From: Welwitschia mirabilis
Lineage: Eukaryota > Gnetophyta > Gnetopsida > Welwitschiales
Length of the DNA stretch: 64,000 bases
NCBI GenBank assembly: GCA_051453625.1
Contig: JBOZIK010000001.1
Coordinates: 20,492,059 to 20,556,058, forward strand
Reading direction: 5' to 3'
Shown here one piece after another: positions 11,700 through 23,959 of the stretch. Every line of letters starts with the position of its first letter. The first letter of the stretch is position 1. Both the position numbers and the translations under genes were made by a program. The notes under the pieces were generated by a model. That model was not told the origin of the DNA, made no database searches, and saw only the letters and a program-made list of their open reading frames with translations.

Positions 11700-14600
11700 C
11701 AGGGCCCTTTTCTCTTGTGATAATCCTAGATATCCATCATGATGAGTTACTAGAAGATCCTTTTTAAAAAGATTCTATAATAATCCTTGCAATACCTCCT
11801 ATTGGTATTGACTTATTTCTTGTTCTGATAAGTTTCCCTATTTTATAAATGAGGTGTTGGAAATGTCAGTTATCATTTAATTTCCTTGATCTGTCTGCTC
11901 TTTATGTAGTAAACAATTCTTTAGCTGGGTAGTACAATTTTTAAGTATTTATTCATGCATGCGATTGATTCCCTTCGGTAGTTAGAAATAGCCATTTCCG
12001 CCTCCCCTCCATTCCCCACCCCCCTTTGGAACTATGCATATCTATGTAGCCTTCTTACTTGTTTATAATTTACCTTGCTTACATTGCTACTCTTCAGATG
12101 CTTGAATTATAGAAGGATTTTCATCTCTTTTGGCCTTTTTCTCTATTTATCCTCCCTCTTCTCTCCCGCTCTTGCTTTCTCAGTGCCTGTGCTTCCTACT
12201 TTTTCTGCTATTTAGAGATAGTAATCCAATGCACCAATAGCCAGATTTCTTTTTTCTTTCTTTTAGAAATCAAACTAGAGTGTCTTAAGCCTAAAGAATT
12301 GAGGGTCAATCCCAAAGTGCCACTATTATAAGTCCTAAAATATTCTACTCTGAGGAACTCTTTCCTCTCCAAATTGAAACAATCAATCCTTCTTTACATT
12401 TAGGGTAAATAAGTTTGAATGAAGAACATATCTTCGATTAGAAAATATGCTAGCACAAAGAGATTAGTAGATACCTAACTATAATTTAATGCATTAGGCA
12501 CAGAAGTTTGGCTACATTTGAAGCATGATTGAGAAGCATGTTTAGCTAAATGATACGTCATGCTTACTTAATAGTAGGTTAAATGACCTTCACAGATTAT
12601 GAAAATTATTAGCTCATCTAATACTAGTTTTGGCTAAGATCTAGCTATACAAAGGGTCAATGGTTTAAAATGGTACATCCATAATGACTTTAAAGATGGT
12701 TGAACTAGCTAATGGTAAACCTAGTCCCAGTTTTACTCCTATTGATCCTTTAAACTATTTAATATAAAGGTGTTATAAGTAGTGGTATATGTCTTTGGAA
12801 AAGGATGATTTTCATAATTTATAAAGAGAAGAATGTTGCATCTAAAATTTATAGATGTTGAAGGACATTTGAATTTAGAAGGAAAAGTTATTTAATTACT
12901 CATCTTTACAACAAGTTAGTTTCCAAGTAATACTTTATGCAAGGTGATGACTTGGCTTTTTAAAAAATAAAAGATTACCTTCTTGTTAATATGTGTGACT
13001 CATGTATTCTCAATGTTTTTTGTAATGTAAGTAGAAACTAACATTTAGATTTTATTTTTGGATGTTTCTTATCAATGAATATTTATTTACTAAATGTCAT
13101 TTCCACTAATAAGATATTACATTCCTATTTAATTTTCTTTCAATTTAAGAACAATTAGAACCTAGATGGTCAGACCAACAAAGGGTAAAATTTTAATTTA
13201 TTATGTCTTAGTTCATAGGTAAAAATAATTATCTTATTACATTTCATCTCCTAGAATAAGATTTAGCTATCTATGCTTCTAAATAATGCACTTCTAGAGC
13301 ACAAAGTAATGGGTCATTCAACCATTTCTAATCACTTAACATCTAAATAAATGAGTGTTGAAGATTCTTCTACTATTTTTTAATACCTTAGCATTTTAGA
13401 TCCTGTTTTATATATTAGGAAGTTTGAGCATTATGAACAGAAAGCTAATACCCTTACATAAAGGTCCAGAATCAATAGCAAACCTTTGTTGACTAATACA
13501 CAATAAAATTATGTCATTAAATGTATTTAAATGGGATGATAAGGGTTTAACATAAATCTAATATTTAATTAAATGATTAGGATTGCAATGTATCTTGATC
13601 ATTAAGAGAGTCTTTCAGCCAAGCTAAATAAATCATAGAATATATGATGCCTTTTTCCATGTTCTTGAAGGTTCCTAATTAGTATGCCTTAGATGATCAT
13701 GTAATGCTAATGTGTTTGACTTTGCATTTTCCTTTCACTTTATCTTACTTCACTTTAACATAGATTTGCATTTCAAGTATTCATTTGAAACTTCTATATC
13801 AAGTCCAACTTATCACCAATTAGAGCACTATTGATCTTTTTAAGAGAGGAAGGTTAATGATCACTTTAGCAATGTAGGATACACAAATCCTTGACTTCCT
13901 AATTATGTAGTTATGATTCAATCTAAAATGTTTTGATTCTTGAATCTAAATGATTACTCTCTGTCTAGTATTCATAACATAAAATGATTATAGTATATGA
14001 GTTTTTGAGCTTCTTGAAAGTATTATAGAATTAAAACTAGCATAGGAAGGATTCGACTCTTTTAAATTATAGCTCTCTATAATTTTGTACTAGCTACTTT
14101 TATAGGTTTACTTTCATTTCCTATATAATTTGTTTGGTTTGAAATTGCATGATGATCTAAGCAGCAAGAGGCTTAAGCACAACGCTCAAAATAAAAGAGT
14201 GTAGACTGAAAGAGAATCACAATTTATAAGCTTAGGTTTGAAGAATTTATACATAACATCTTAAAAGGATGAGCGTCATGATCTAGAGTAAGAGATTGTT
14301 GTGTTACAATATCTGATTTTTTCAATTTGGATTTAATAGGCCAAGCGTATTTTGATTTTGGTCGAAGCAAGAAGATTGTTAAGATATTTTGTCTTTCAAT
14401 CATCTAGAAGCATATTCAACTATGTTCTTAAAAATTCCTTGCAAAATCAATTATGTGGTCTTAATCCAACCTCCCATGAATATATGCTAGTTCATAACAT
14501 TTTCCATAATCAAGTAAGCTTTATAACCTTAGAAAATGGGAAAGATTAAAAGTTCATGTATAGAAAAATCACTTTCATAAACTTTGACGTTGATATACAT

Positions 14601-14854
14601 ATATAATACAACTTTTAGAGCACTTAATATGAAGTAAAGTGAAGGGTAGAGAAATAATAATTTCCAGAGGCTTCCTCATTCCAAATACAAGAGATGATTT
14701 GTGTTATCATGATGACTAATTAGCAAGCCTTTATATAAATTTTCCAACAATTTAATTTGCGTTGAAGGAAGATAATTTCAACTTGGTAAGTACAACGATT
14801 AGGGGAATATAAAATAGATGTATTGTAGCTTAAGTTTCAAGGATGAAACCTCTT
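11700..14854 (+). other. Non-coding interior of the LARD-like element
   Basis: No gag or pol domain was recognised. 11700-12260 has pyrimidine-rich stretches and a higher GC level (for example near 12000-12025 and 12125-12200), resembling the 3' flank or intron of a captured gene. The rest is AT-rich with short open frames only, including 65 codons at 14352-14549 that I do not recognise. Confidence 0.5.
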
Positions 14855-14865
14855 AAGGAGTGGAG
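14855..14865 (+). other. Polypurine tract
   Basis: AAGGAGTGGAG immediately precedes the 3' LTR, the expected position for plus-strand priming. The upstream context CAAGGATGAAACC resembles that found in Tekay/Del-type gypsy elements. Confidence 0.75.
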
Positions 14866-14868
14866 TAA

Positions 14869-16576
14869 TATCACGTCTATATTTTTAAGGTCCAAGATTC
14901 TAAATAATAATTAATGTTATAGAGCCTTTAGCTAGTTTAATTATTGCATGTATTTATTTTCTGATGTAAGNNNNNNNNNNNNNNNNNNNNNNNNNNNNNN
15001 NNNNNNNNNNNNNNNNNNNNNNNNNNNNNNNNNNNNNNNNNNNNNNNNNNNNNNNNNNNNNNNNNNNNNNTCTAAATAATAATTAATGTTATAGAGCCTT
15101 TAGCTAGTTTAATTATTGCATGTATTTATTTTCTGATGTAAGTGTGTAATTTTATCTTAAAAATTTTGTGCTATAATTCCTCACATCTTGTACTAGTCAT
15201 CATATTACCTTTGTTAAAAATTATTAGTGAACTAATTATGATTCTTTTGTAGTTAAATTATTGTAACTATCGCACTTATATCTATTTAATTTGAAAAATA
15301 TCTTTTATGTGATTTTTGGAAATTACTTGTTATCGTTGCATTATGAGTGCTAAGATATTAACTTTTACCATCATAACCACCCTCCTTTGTGATGGATCCT
15401 TTTCATGTCCTTATGTCCTTTAACATTCCACATTCTCAACTATAAATAAGACACTCTTTTCTTTTCATTTGGTATCTTGAGAATCCTTCTCTACTAAATG
15501 TTGGAGCTTGGATAAGCCTTGGAACCTTGATGCCTTGGAATTTTCATAGTCTTTGAATCTTCATTTGTATTCAGGTATGATTTTATAGTATTCATTTCAT
15601 TCTTGTATGGTTCTTGGCTTTTCATTTATTTTCTTACATGACCCTTATCTTGTGCATCTTGAATAATATTTATTTTTGGATGACTTTTGTATTCATGTAA
15701 TTCTTGTAAAGTTGTTCTTACATATCAATGAAGTTTGCATTTATACTACATACATTATCTTAGGTACATTACATTGTAACCCTTTCCATCTTGTCTAAGT
15801 ATTGTGATGATCTGTCGACTTGACTTGTTTGGTTTTTGACCTTGATTGATGACTTTTAAATAAAAAAACTAAAACTGACTAGGATAATCAATTTTTTAGA
15901 CTTCAGGAAGTGATACTCTCTGAAGGGAGTCTTGAGGCCATGGGACCGAACTTCCAAGATGAATAGGAAAAATGTGACTAATTTACCATTTATCCCTCCT
16001 AGATTGTATGCAACTAGATTACCAAAATCTATTATGGAGTAATAGTAAAAGAAGATAAACTCAAAATGGAGTCTTGGCCATTTTCATTTATTATTGTTAT
16101 TCCTTCTTCACTTGATAACCCCTTTTCATTTCATACCTTATCATGGACCATACTAGGAACTGTTAAGATTAAAGTTCTCATACCATGCTATTTGTGTTTA
16201 ATAGGTAGTTGAGTGGAGCATAGAAAAAGCTAATTTATCTTGCCAAGAAGGGCATTTGAAATGTTGATTTTCTAGCTTGTACATGAGAATTTGTTAAAAT
16301 GGAGAGATTTGTTCATCATTGTAACCTGTAATTTATTATATCTTATAGTTGACCTTTGATATATGATGATTTTTAAGTTATCTTGGAAATAATAAGTATT
16401 TATTTCCTTATGTATTTTCACATTATGTGAGTTATTTATCTCTTTTACCTATAAAAGTTACTTATAAATGTATTTTTGTATGCATCTAGATTTATTTAAT
16501 AATTGTTGGCTTAAATATTTAATAAAAGCATTTGTAAAAGTTTAAGCTTTTAGTTGTGAAAAACTAGGATGTTACA
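14869..16576 (+). repeat. 3' LTR of the LARD-like element
   Basis: Aligns with 8189-9776. It begins TATCAC (TG changed to TA) and ends GTTACA. Apparent length 1708 includes 100 N and a 72-bp duplicated flank, so the true length is near 1.54 kb. TATA box at 15441-15448. Confidence 0.9.
14971..15070. other. Assembly gap (100 N) with duplicated flanks
   Basis: The 72 bases before the gap (14899-14970) are identical to the 72 bases after it (15071-15142). The 5' LTR has this segment once, so the gap is most simply an unmerged contig overlap of negative size. Confidence 0.85.
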
Positions 16577-16581
16577 ACTAC
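16577..16581. repeat. Target-site duplication ACTAC (right copy)
   Basis: Directly follows the 3' LTR end and matches 8184-8188. Confidence 0.85.
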
Positions 16582-17689
16582 CTATGAACATGTTGTGTGT
16601 AGATGTTTCAGTCTTTTATTGAAAGTAGAAGCTGGTTATTAGTTTTTTTAATCTTCTAAGTGGTTGTATTTCCTTTTATAGCAAATTTAAGTCTAAGTTT
16701 TTTCATAGATATGATGGCTAATATAATTCACAAGATTTGTTAACTTTCCTATTAACTTTGAGGCATAACCCTCAAGAACATGTAAAAATTCACAATTATA
16801 GATTTCTTAGACTATTCAATCTGATAAACAACATCCTAGAATCTACTGACTGAGCTCTTTAAATTATCTACTTAAATTCATTAGTACTATAGCTTTTAGT
16901 TTTAGTGAGAAATGATAATTTAGTAATTCCCTTAATAACTACAATGAAATTTCTTCAAGGGATTATACTTAGATATATCCATTTAAGGTTTTATTAATCT
17001 TTTTCATAGTACTATAATAATTTATCTTGAATACCAAACCAAACATTAAGTATTTACCTTTAACATCATCTATTCCCTCTTCATCGTCTGATACAAAAAT
17101 ACTTCCATTGCTTAAAAATATATCAAACCAACTATAAAAATTAAATCTTAATAAAAAGTTTTATTCTATTAAGAAGATTGGAGAAAAATCTATTGAAAAG
17201 GCAGTTATCATGAATACTAAAAGTTGTCTTTTATAAGAATATTCAACAAAATAAGATTTTAAAGAAGAAAAATGTTGTGCTTATTTTGATGATATTTGAT
17301 TCATATTATGAATTAGATAGTGATGTATTAGAAAGAGAAAATTCTAACTCATTTATTTCCTATTCTTATCAACTTAGTTATGGTTTCTTTGAAATTTAAA
17401 GTGAATTAGACTCAGATTCTAATAATTAAAGAAATGTTACTAAACCCATCATTAGCTAAGTGTAATTCTAACAACTATGAACTTAGATCAAAGAAAGAAG
17501 AACCAGTTACATACCCCATCCCATCTAATATTATTTCATCATCAAGCATTATTAAGAAGCCTTTTGAACCTAAAAAAAATACTACATCAATGAAGAACAA
17601 AAAAATAAGTAAGTGTTAGTTTAATGCCTCAAAATAATATTAAAAATAACTCAAGAAAAGAAGAGGGTAAACAAATAACACCCTATTAT
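16577..17689 (+). pseudogene. Old gypsy polyprotein, segment upstream of protease
   Basis: Continues the frame interrupted at 8188. Readable pieces include QDLLTFLLTLRHNP and, at 17434-17619, a 61-codon open stretch with YELRSKKEEP followed by Ser/Lys-rich sequence, a composition usual for the gag-protease linker of plant gypsy elements. Many stops. No zinc knuckle was recognised. Confidence 0.5.
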
Positions 17690-18505
17690 ATTTGAAAGTA
17701 TATCTTAAAGCCTAAGGCGTATTATGTACTAGATGGAGGTTCTAAATATGACATCAGAGAATACCTAAAAAAAGTTAGGGCTAATATTAGCTTTTATTAA
17801 TTGCTTAGTATGATAAGATAAAAGAAAAAATTACTCAATGCTCTGAATTACTTAGAATGTAAGTTACACATGAATCAAATAGAAAATCATACTATTACTA
17901 TTACAACTTCTAAATCCACTTTAGATAATCAGAAGCCAAACAAGATGAATCTCTTCTTATTGACATTATTAATGGGGAAGATTTTCCTTCATAATTGTAT
18001 TCTAGATGCTAAAGCTTTAGCAACTCTTATGCTCTTTTCAGTTTTTTAGAAAATAGGACTAGCCCTAGAAAACTCCCCATATAATGTAAATTAGATCAAT
18101 AAATCTAAAGTTAAAATTATAAGCCAGATTAATAATGTTGTCTTGGAAATGGTAAAAGATCCTAGAATTTCTAGTATAATGAACATTTAAGTCATTGATT
18201 TCCCAGTTGTGTATAGTCTAATTTTAAGTAGAAATTAAATGAAAACTATTAATGGATATTTAGCCATAGATCTTTCTAATATGTGGATTTATTTTAACCA
18301 AATACTAAATGAAATATTAATACATAATAAGCCTTATATAAAATACTTAGTTGTTAACTCTGTTAATTCATTTAATGGCATCTGTACTATCACTGAAGAA
18401 TTATATGAATTTGGACTAATTCCATTTTATCCCTTTCTGAGGCATGGAAATTACATTTTGATGGAGCACATTCATAGCAATGTTCTCCAACCAAGATTTA
18501 TCTAG
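17690..18505 (+). pseudogene. Old gypsy aspartic protease
   Basis: A KYDIREYLKKVRANISF segment is followed by the active-site region ILDAKALATLM, where the expected D-[ST]-G-A reads D-A-K-A (Asp codon at 18005-18007; Gly to Lys is a G-to-A type change). Downstream, VYSLILSRN and MKTINGYLAIDLSNMWIYF (start 18239) match the end of the protease and the linker of a widespread plant Ty3/gypsy family. The 88 codons at 18239-18505 are open, but the rest is broken. Confidence 0.75.
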
Positions 18506-19229
18506 AGTTACAATATGTTAGATCCTTTGCTTGTGTCTATCATTATAATTTTTCAGTTATAATAATGAAGTCAAATACAAATATCTATGCCTTAATCTTA
18601 AGTTTATACTTTTAAGAATAATTAAGTTTTTATCAATGTTCAAAGACTTCCAATTAGTTATTAAATAGATTAAGAACAAATACACAATTAATAATAAGCT
18701 ATTAAAAGCTTATTGTTATGTGGTTAAATAACTCTTGAATAAAGTTTTAGTCTTTAATCTTATCATAATAATAAGACTAGAGAATTAAAAGGCTCATAAT
18801 TTAGCTTAGTTAGCATCTTCAAATATGGAGCAAGATATACATTCTTATTCTAAACTATTTTTAGGGGGGAAAAATCTATGAACTATCAGCTTTAGATAAT
18901 ATATAACATTCATAGGTTTTCAATTTATAATATCAAATATAATAGTTTCTCAATAACTCACATGTATTTGAAGATCAATGTTTGGAAGAATCAGATCATA
19001 GTCAAAATAATATCTTTAATGATGTTTCAATATCTTCAGTTTTAAATACAATTCCAATATGACTATTAAACCTCGAGTATGATTTCTTTTAGAAAAATTT
19101 TACAAGTACTCTAGAGATTTAATCATAAATTTCTATTGATACAAATAAGGTTAACTTATTATATGGTCCACAAAAATGAAAGGAATTTAACATTAACACT
19201 TCTACATCATTAACATTTTAAGTTCATTT
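18506..19229 (+). pseudogene. Old gypsy protease-RT connecting region
   Basis: AT-rich, stop-ridden sequence between recognisable protease and RT. Its frame is not readable for long, and no motif was recognised. Confidence 0.4.
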
Positions 19230-20010
19230 AGTTGAATTACTACAATAGTATAGAGATGTATTTGCTTAAACAGATAAGGATCTTAAAACCTTCAATCATA
19301 AAACTATAATCCATTAGATTTTGATTAATCTAGGACTTGAACCATTCATCTAGAAGTTAAGAGTTATTAATCCTAAGATAGAGCTTGTTATGTATGAATA
19401 ACTTAAAAAACTTATTTAGTCTAGCATAACATATGCTATCAATTATACCATGTGGTTTGTAAACCTTTTTATAGTATGTAAAAAGAGTGGTAATATTTGG
19501 TTTTATGTCAATTTTAGAAACTTAAACCAATCCTTCATCGAAGATTAATATCTATTACCTAGAATTGATGAAATTATCTAAAGAGTTTTAGGATGTGAAA
19601 TCTTTTCTTTTTTAGATGTATTTTTAGGATACAACTAGATATTAATACATAAGGAAGATCAGATTAAGATTGCTATTATTACAAAATGAGGAATGTTCAC
19701 TTACAAAAGTATGCCTTTTGAATTATCAAATGTTAGGATAAATTTTCAAAGAGTTATGCGCAAAACTTTTTAAGATATTGTAAATTTCTTTATAATAGTT
19801 TATTTGGATGATATAACTATATACTCACAAAAGAAAACTAATCATGTTTCACATCTTAAAATAGTGTTTAACCACTATAGAGATTTTGGGATATCTCTTA
19901 ACCCAAAAAAAAGTATCTTAAACTTAAAGTTAGATATCATACTTAAGCATTGCATTTTCATATTTGGAGCAATCATAAATCCATATAGAATTAAGATGAT
20001 AAGATAATTA
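19230..20010 (+). pseudogene. Old gypsy reverse transcriptase
   Basis: Gypsy RT blocks in order: a KLRVINPKIE segment, VCKKSGNIWFYVNFRNLNQ, FSFLDVFLGYN, MFTYKSMPFELSNVRINF, then the catalytic VYLDDITIYSQ (YLDD at 19801-19812) and FGISLNPKKS. The 67 codons at 19804-20007 are open, but stops before them break the gene. The catalytic box is intact although the first palm Asp region reads FLDVFLGYN in place of the usual DGFSGYN. Confidence 0.85.
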
Positions 20011-20454
20011 CAATTTATAAACTCAAAGAAAGCTTTAAGATCATTTTTGAAAAAATTAACTTTGTCAAGAAATTCATCCCTGAAGTAACCAAACTATTAT
20101 AATAAATGATCAAACAAAATCAAAAGGTTAAGAAAAATCTAGAAGCATATGCTATCTTTATATCATTTATTAGGTTTATTAATCAAGCTCCTATTTTATT
20201 AGCCCATGATTTTATCAAGGATTTTTTCTTACATGCTGTTGGTTCTTATGATTCAATTACGTCACTACATATATTAAAGCAAGTAGAATAAGACTTCTAA
20301 TTTCGTTTTTTAGTACAATACTTAAAGAAGCATAGTTAAAGTATATTAAATTAGAAAAACACACATGACTTCATAAAATATGTTCAATATTTTAAATATT
20401 ATATTTATTCAAACAAAATATTTTTAATAGTATTTCACCCTATGATCAAGAAAA
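20011..20454 (+). pseudogene. Old gypsy RNase H remnant
   Basis: A 61-codon open stretch at 20106-20291 contains QAPILLAHDFIKDFFLHAVG, the start of a gypsy RNase H. The catalytic Asp of the usual FASD-type motif is not visible (reads HAVGSYDS). The domain breaks off against the copia LTR at 20455. No integrase follows. Confidence 0.65.
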
Positions 20455-21899
20455 TGATAGGATCGAGAACCCTAGGGGTGGAGCTGAATAGGTTCTTTTA
20501 AAAAGATGCAACACAATATTCTAAATGAATCCAATCTTAAATAAAACTTGCATACAATAATTAACTAATTTAAAATATGCATGAAAATAGGAAAATAATG
20601 GAAGTAAAGAAATAATGACTGAAAGTACAAAAATACCAAATGGATGCAAGCCAGATTTATAGTGGTTCAGGAAATCCCCTACTTCACTCTCAACAATTAG
20701 CTTATTTCCAAGCAAGATCTTGGATCTTCATTACTCCACCAGGTATTTCAAGTTTACCTGTAACCTTTACAAACAGACTTTTCTAGGCTTAGTCTCAACA
20801 TTTGAATAGATTTTTCAAGGCTTAGTCTCAATCTTTCACAAATCAAAGTAGTGATGGAATAATGCCAACAAAGCATGGATATCACTCATTCTTAATTGAG
20901 TATATTTGGTGGAGCTCTTCTCCTATGGATGTAATGAATAAAGCATAGGATCTAACCTTAAATGTACAGATGATACACATGATAGATCTTCTTTGATCAG
21001 AAGTATAGATACCAAGATAAAATAGTAAAAGTTACAAGATTACAATGCTTGATCCTTCAGATCCAATATATTCACCCAATTAAAAATATTCCAAAAGATT
21101 CTTGGGTTATCTATGCCTTAGCTATCTATATTGGAAGGCTTTTAGGGTTTATTACATTTGAAATGCGCTTCTAGCGATTATAAACAGCTAGAAAATGGCT
21201 ACTTAATGACTAAATAATGGATACATAACAATTAGAAAATTTTACTTCTGTTTGGTTTGGTCGACCTCTCAAAAGTCCGATCGACCCCTCAAAAGTTCAG
21301 TTGACCCCATCTGGTGTCGTGACTTACACAGGTCGCTCGAGTGAGAAATTCAATCACCCAAATTTCTTACGGTTCCTTGTCCGACCAACTCCATCTAGGT
21401 CTAGTTAACCCCAATCTAGATCCCTTTAAATGTCCAATCAACCCCATGATGATTGGCTCAGGTCAACTACATAGTGCTTAGGTCCGATTAACTCCATCAT
21501 AGGTCTAGTTAACCCCTTGACAATTAGTTCAAGAGTAATATTCCTTAGTTCATAGATCTAGTCGACCCCATCATAGGTTCGGTTGACCCCTTGTTATTTA
21601 GTCTAGGGATACTATTTATCAGGTCCTCAAATCTAGTCAACCCCATAAAGATCTAGTTGATCCTTGTCATTCAATTTAAGGATACTAGTTCTTGAGGTTA
21701 CAAGTCTTGTTCACCCCTTGAAAATTTAGTCGACTCCTTAAGAGGTTAAAAGAAATAACAGGTTCTAGTGTTCAGAAGTTGATGATTTTTGTTCCATCTT
21801 TCGACCTACAAGTAATTTAACATCTTCTTCATAAGATACACAAAATTTGCTATATAAAAAACATTAGTTTGACATCAATTGACAAAACATAATACAATA
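20455..21899 (-). repeat. Solo-like LTR of the minus-strand copia family
   Basis: Aligns to 29398-30593, the 5' LTR of the copia element further right. On the minus strand it starts TGTATTATG-like near 21899 and ends CTATCA at 20455. Candidate flanking duplication: GAAAA (20450-20454) against GAGAA (21900-21904), one mismatch. 21259-21740 holds about 14 copies of a GTTGACCCC / GTCGACCCC / GTTAACCCC motif. A TATAAAT on the minus strand (near 20655-20661) is conserved in the other copy. The right flank is a copia on the opposite strand and the left is gypsy, so the insertion site was already a junction or was rearranged. Confidence 0.75.
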
Positions 21900-21907
21900 G
21901 AGAAAAC

Positions 21908-22586
21908 CTATCTCTACACTCATGAAAATAAATGACAAGATTAATATTAATTTAAATGACAAGGATGTAGATACAAAGCTATATAGAAGCATGATTAATA
22001 GTCTCCTATACCTCATAGCAAGTATGTGAACATTACCTTTGTTGTTAAATTATGAGTTAGGTACCAAGCTAAACCAAAGGAATCTCATTTATGTGCTATG
22101 AAAAGGATGTTAAGTTATGTAAATTCTATTCTAGACTATGGAATTTGGTTTTATAAAGATTTTAATTTACATTTATTAGCATATTATGATGCCAATTGGA
22201 TTGGCTCTAGAAATGATAGAAAACATAATAGTGGAAATTATTGCTTTCAAGGCTCATGTTTTTTAATTAGGCTTGTAAGAAAAAAATATCTATTTTTTTA
22301 TTCATTACTAAAGCTAAATATGTATTAGTCAATAGTTATAGAGCATATGTTTATGATTCATTATGCATTAAAGGATCTAAATATTAATGAATTAAATACT
22401 TTCATCTCTTATGATGACTTTAGTGCTATTAACATCGTTATAAGGCTAGTCTGGCACTATATAACTAAACACGTAGACATCAAACATCATTTCATTCATG
22501 GTCATGTAGAAAATCATGACATCCATGTTGAATTTATCCCTTATAAACAACAAATTTTTGGAATTTTTATCATTAATTTTTTATGA
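21908..22586 (+). pseudogene. Plus-strand Ty1/copia RT end and RNase H remnant
   Basis: In frame pieces: LYRSMINSLLYL, YVNSILDYGIWFYKD, YYDANWIGSRNDRKHNSGNY (the copia RNase H DADWAG motif, here DANWIG), then KHVDIKHHFIHGHVE and VEFIPYKQQIFGIF, the usual copia pol terminus. Two open stretches (22098-22328 and 22347-22586) are separated by a stop and frame change. Everything 5' of the last RT block is missing where it meets the LTR at 21899. It is on the opposite strand to the larger copia element, so it is a different insertion. Confidence 0.8.
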
Positions 22587-23959
22587 AAAATATAAGGTAT
22601 TTTGAGTTGTTTTTAAACCATTATTTTCTCTATTTTTCTTCTTTTAATAAATTTTTAACTTAGTAATGCTTAGAAGATAAAGTTTCTACATCGATTTTAC
22701 TAAGTATACATGGAATGAAGTGAAATTTTTATTACATTTCTCATATTCCAAATTGAATTATGATGATTGTGCATGTACTTATGGTTATGGTTCTTTATCT
22801 ACTATTAAAAATTACATAACTTAACTCTTTTCTTTATTTATTGTCTTAAGTTTCATATCCTTCAATCTCCATTTCCTTAATGATTTGAAATTTTACCTTA
22901 TTAAACTACATTTCTCCATATTCAAATTTTACCTTGTCTAGGTTATAAACCAATTATTTGACAAAATATCCTCCCTATTTATTCATTTATCTCTTTAAAA
23001 TTTTGATGTATTTGATAATTTATTATGTTTATTTGCTTAAATTTATAATGATTTATACTTTATAGCATAGTTTCTTAGGCATTGTAATGTATTTTTTAAA
23101 TAAAATTTATACATGTGCTAAAATTTATTCTGATACTAATGACAAGTATTTGAGTATAAACCATGTTTCCTTGCACTAGAGGAGGAGTTGCACTTGATGT
23201 CATAACCCAGTTTTTTATTAGACCTAAGAAGATGATGTGGTAGAATATGACTTGAGAATATAATATGAAATGGGTGAGAAGCTTACTACATACAATAATC
23301 ATATAGTCTATATGTATAGTCTATATGGCTACCTATTGGTAAATGGAACTGAAGTTGCATCAGTAGATCCTAAATGTTGTAGTCACCAAGAATGCAATAT
23401 ATGCTTTTCAACATACTGAAGGGTGAGATCATGAGGTTGAAAGGGCAAAGAGAGCAAATTATGTAAGATGTACTGTGCTAAAAATAGTATCATGAGTGGT
23501 CTAACTGTTGGCTAGGCTATGAAGCTCTAGGTTGTTCATCCAGTTCTTTCACGAGGCCCATCAGTGAACAATGATCCCAGCCTAATCCCTAGTGTTAATA
23601 GTGAACAATGACCTTAGTTTAACCCCCTTGATATGCCACCCTTTTCTATATAGAGTGATTATAAGTTACTAGGTATTTAATATGCGAAGCAAGGGAACTA
23701 CCAGCACATATATGTATGACTACTAGCTTTAGAGCTATTGCCTGTCGAGGTCGAGGTTCCATCTCAGGTGAGTTAAATTCTTCACTACTAGTAACATTAT
23801 GATATCTGTAGTGTCACTTGTTATCAACATATCATGGCACATTGTTAACATGCATCAAGAAGCTACTTCCATCTGCTCACCCTTATATATGCTTTGACTA
23901 TTGCTTATGTGCAAATAACTAATTCCACTCTTCCTATCCTATGGTATCCTAGTATACTG
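22587..23959. other. Spacer without recognised gene
   Basis: AT-rich sequence after the copia pol end, perhaps its 3' flank or LTR, although no second copy exists in the window to confirm this. From about 23330 the GC content rises. A phrase AGTGAACAATGA occurs twice (23562 and 23600), suggesting a short local duplication. No gene recognised. Confidence 0.45.

Larger units (their letters stand above)
8189..16576 (+). mobile_element. Complete non-autonomous (LARD-like) LTR retrotransposon carrying host-gene fragments
   Basis: Two long LTRs (8189-9776 and 14869-16576) begin TGTCAC / TATCAC and end GTTACA. They are flanked by ACTAC duplications and enclose a Met-tRNA primer-binding site (9780-9791) and a polypurine tract (14855-14865). 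Total length is about 8.4 kb including a 100-N gap. The ~5.1-kb interior has no recognisable gag, protease, RT, RNase H or integrase, which fits a large retrotransposon derivative that depends on proteins from another element. It carries an RPB1 fragment on the minus strand and a PPR fragment on the plus strand. The PPT context and LTR ends resemble Tekay/Del-type gypsy elements, but lineage cannot be proven without pol. Confidence 0.88.
4090..20454 (+). mobile_element. Old plus-strand Ty3/gypsy element, split by a nested LTR element
   Basis: Coding-like but stop-ridden plus-strand sequence lies at 4090-8188 and again at 16577-20454. Removing the nested element (8189-16576) and one ACTAC copy rejoins the frame: the codons on the left run straight into PMNMLCVDVS on the right. 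The right half contains protease, reverse transcriptase (YLDD at 19801-19812) and RNase H remnants in gypsy order. No LTR, PBS or integrase was found, so both ends are missing or unrecognisable; the right end abuts a copia LTR at 20455. Stops often replace Gln or Trp, as expected from C-to-T or G-to-A decay. Confidence 0.75.

Noticed and set aside
11700-12260. A further captured gene next to the PPR fragment
   Set aside because: GC-richer pyrimidine stretches suggest gene-derived non-coding sequence, but no reading frame or family could be named.
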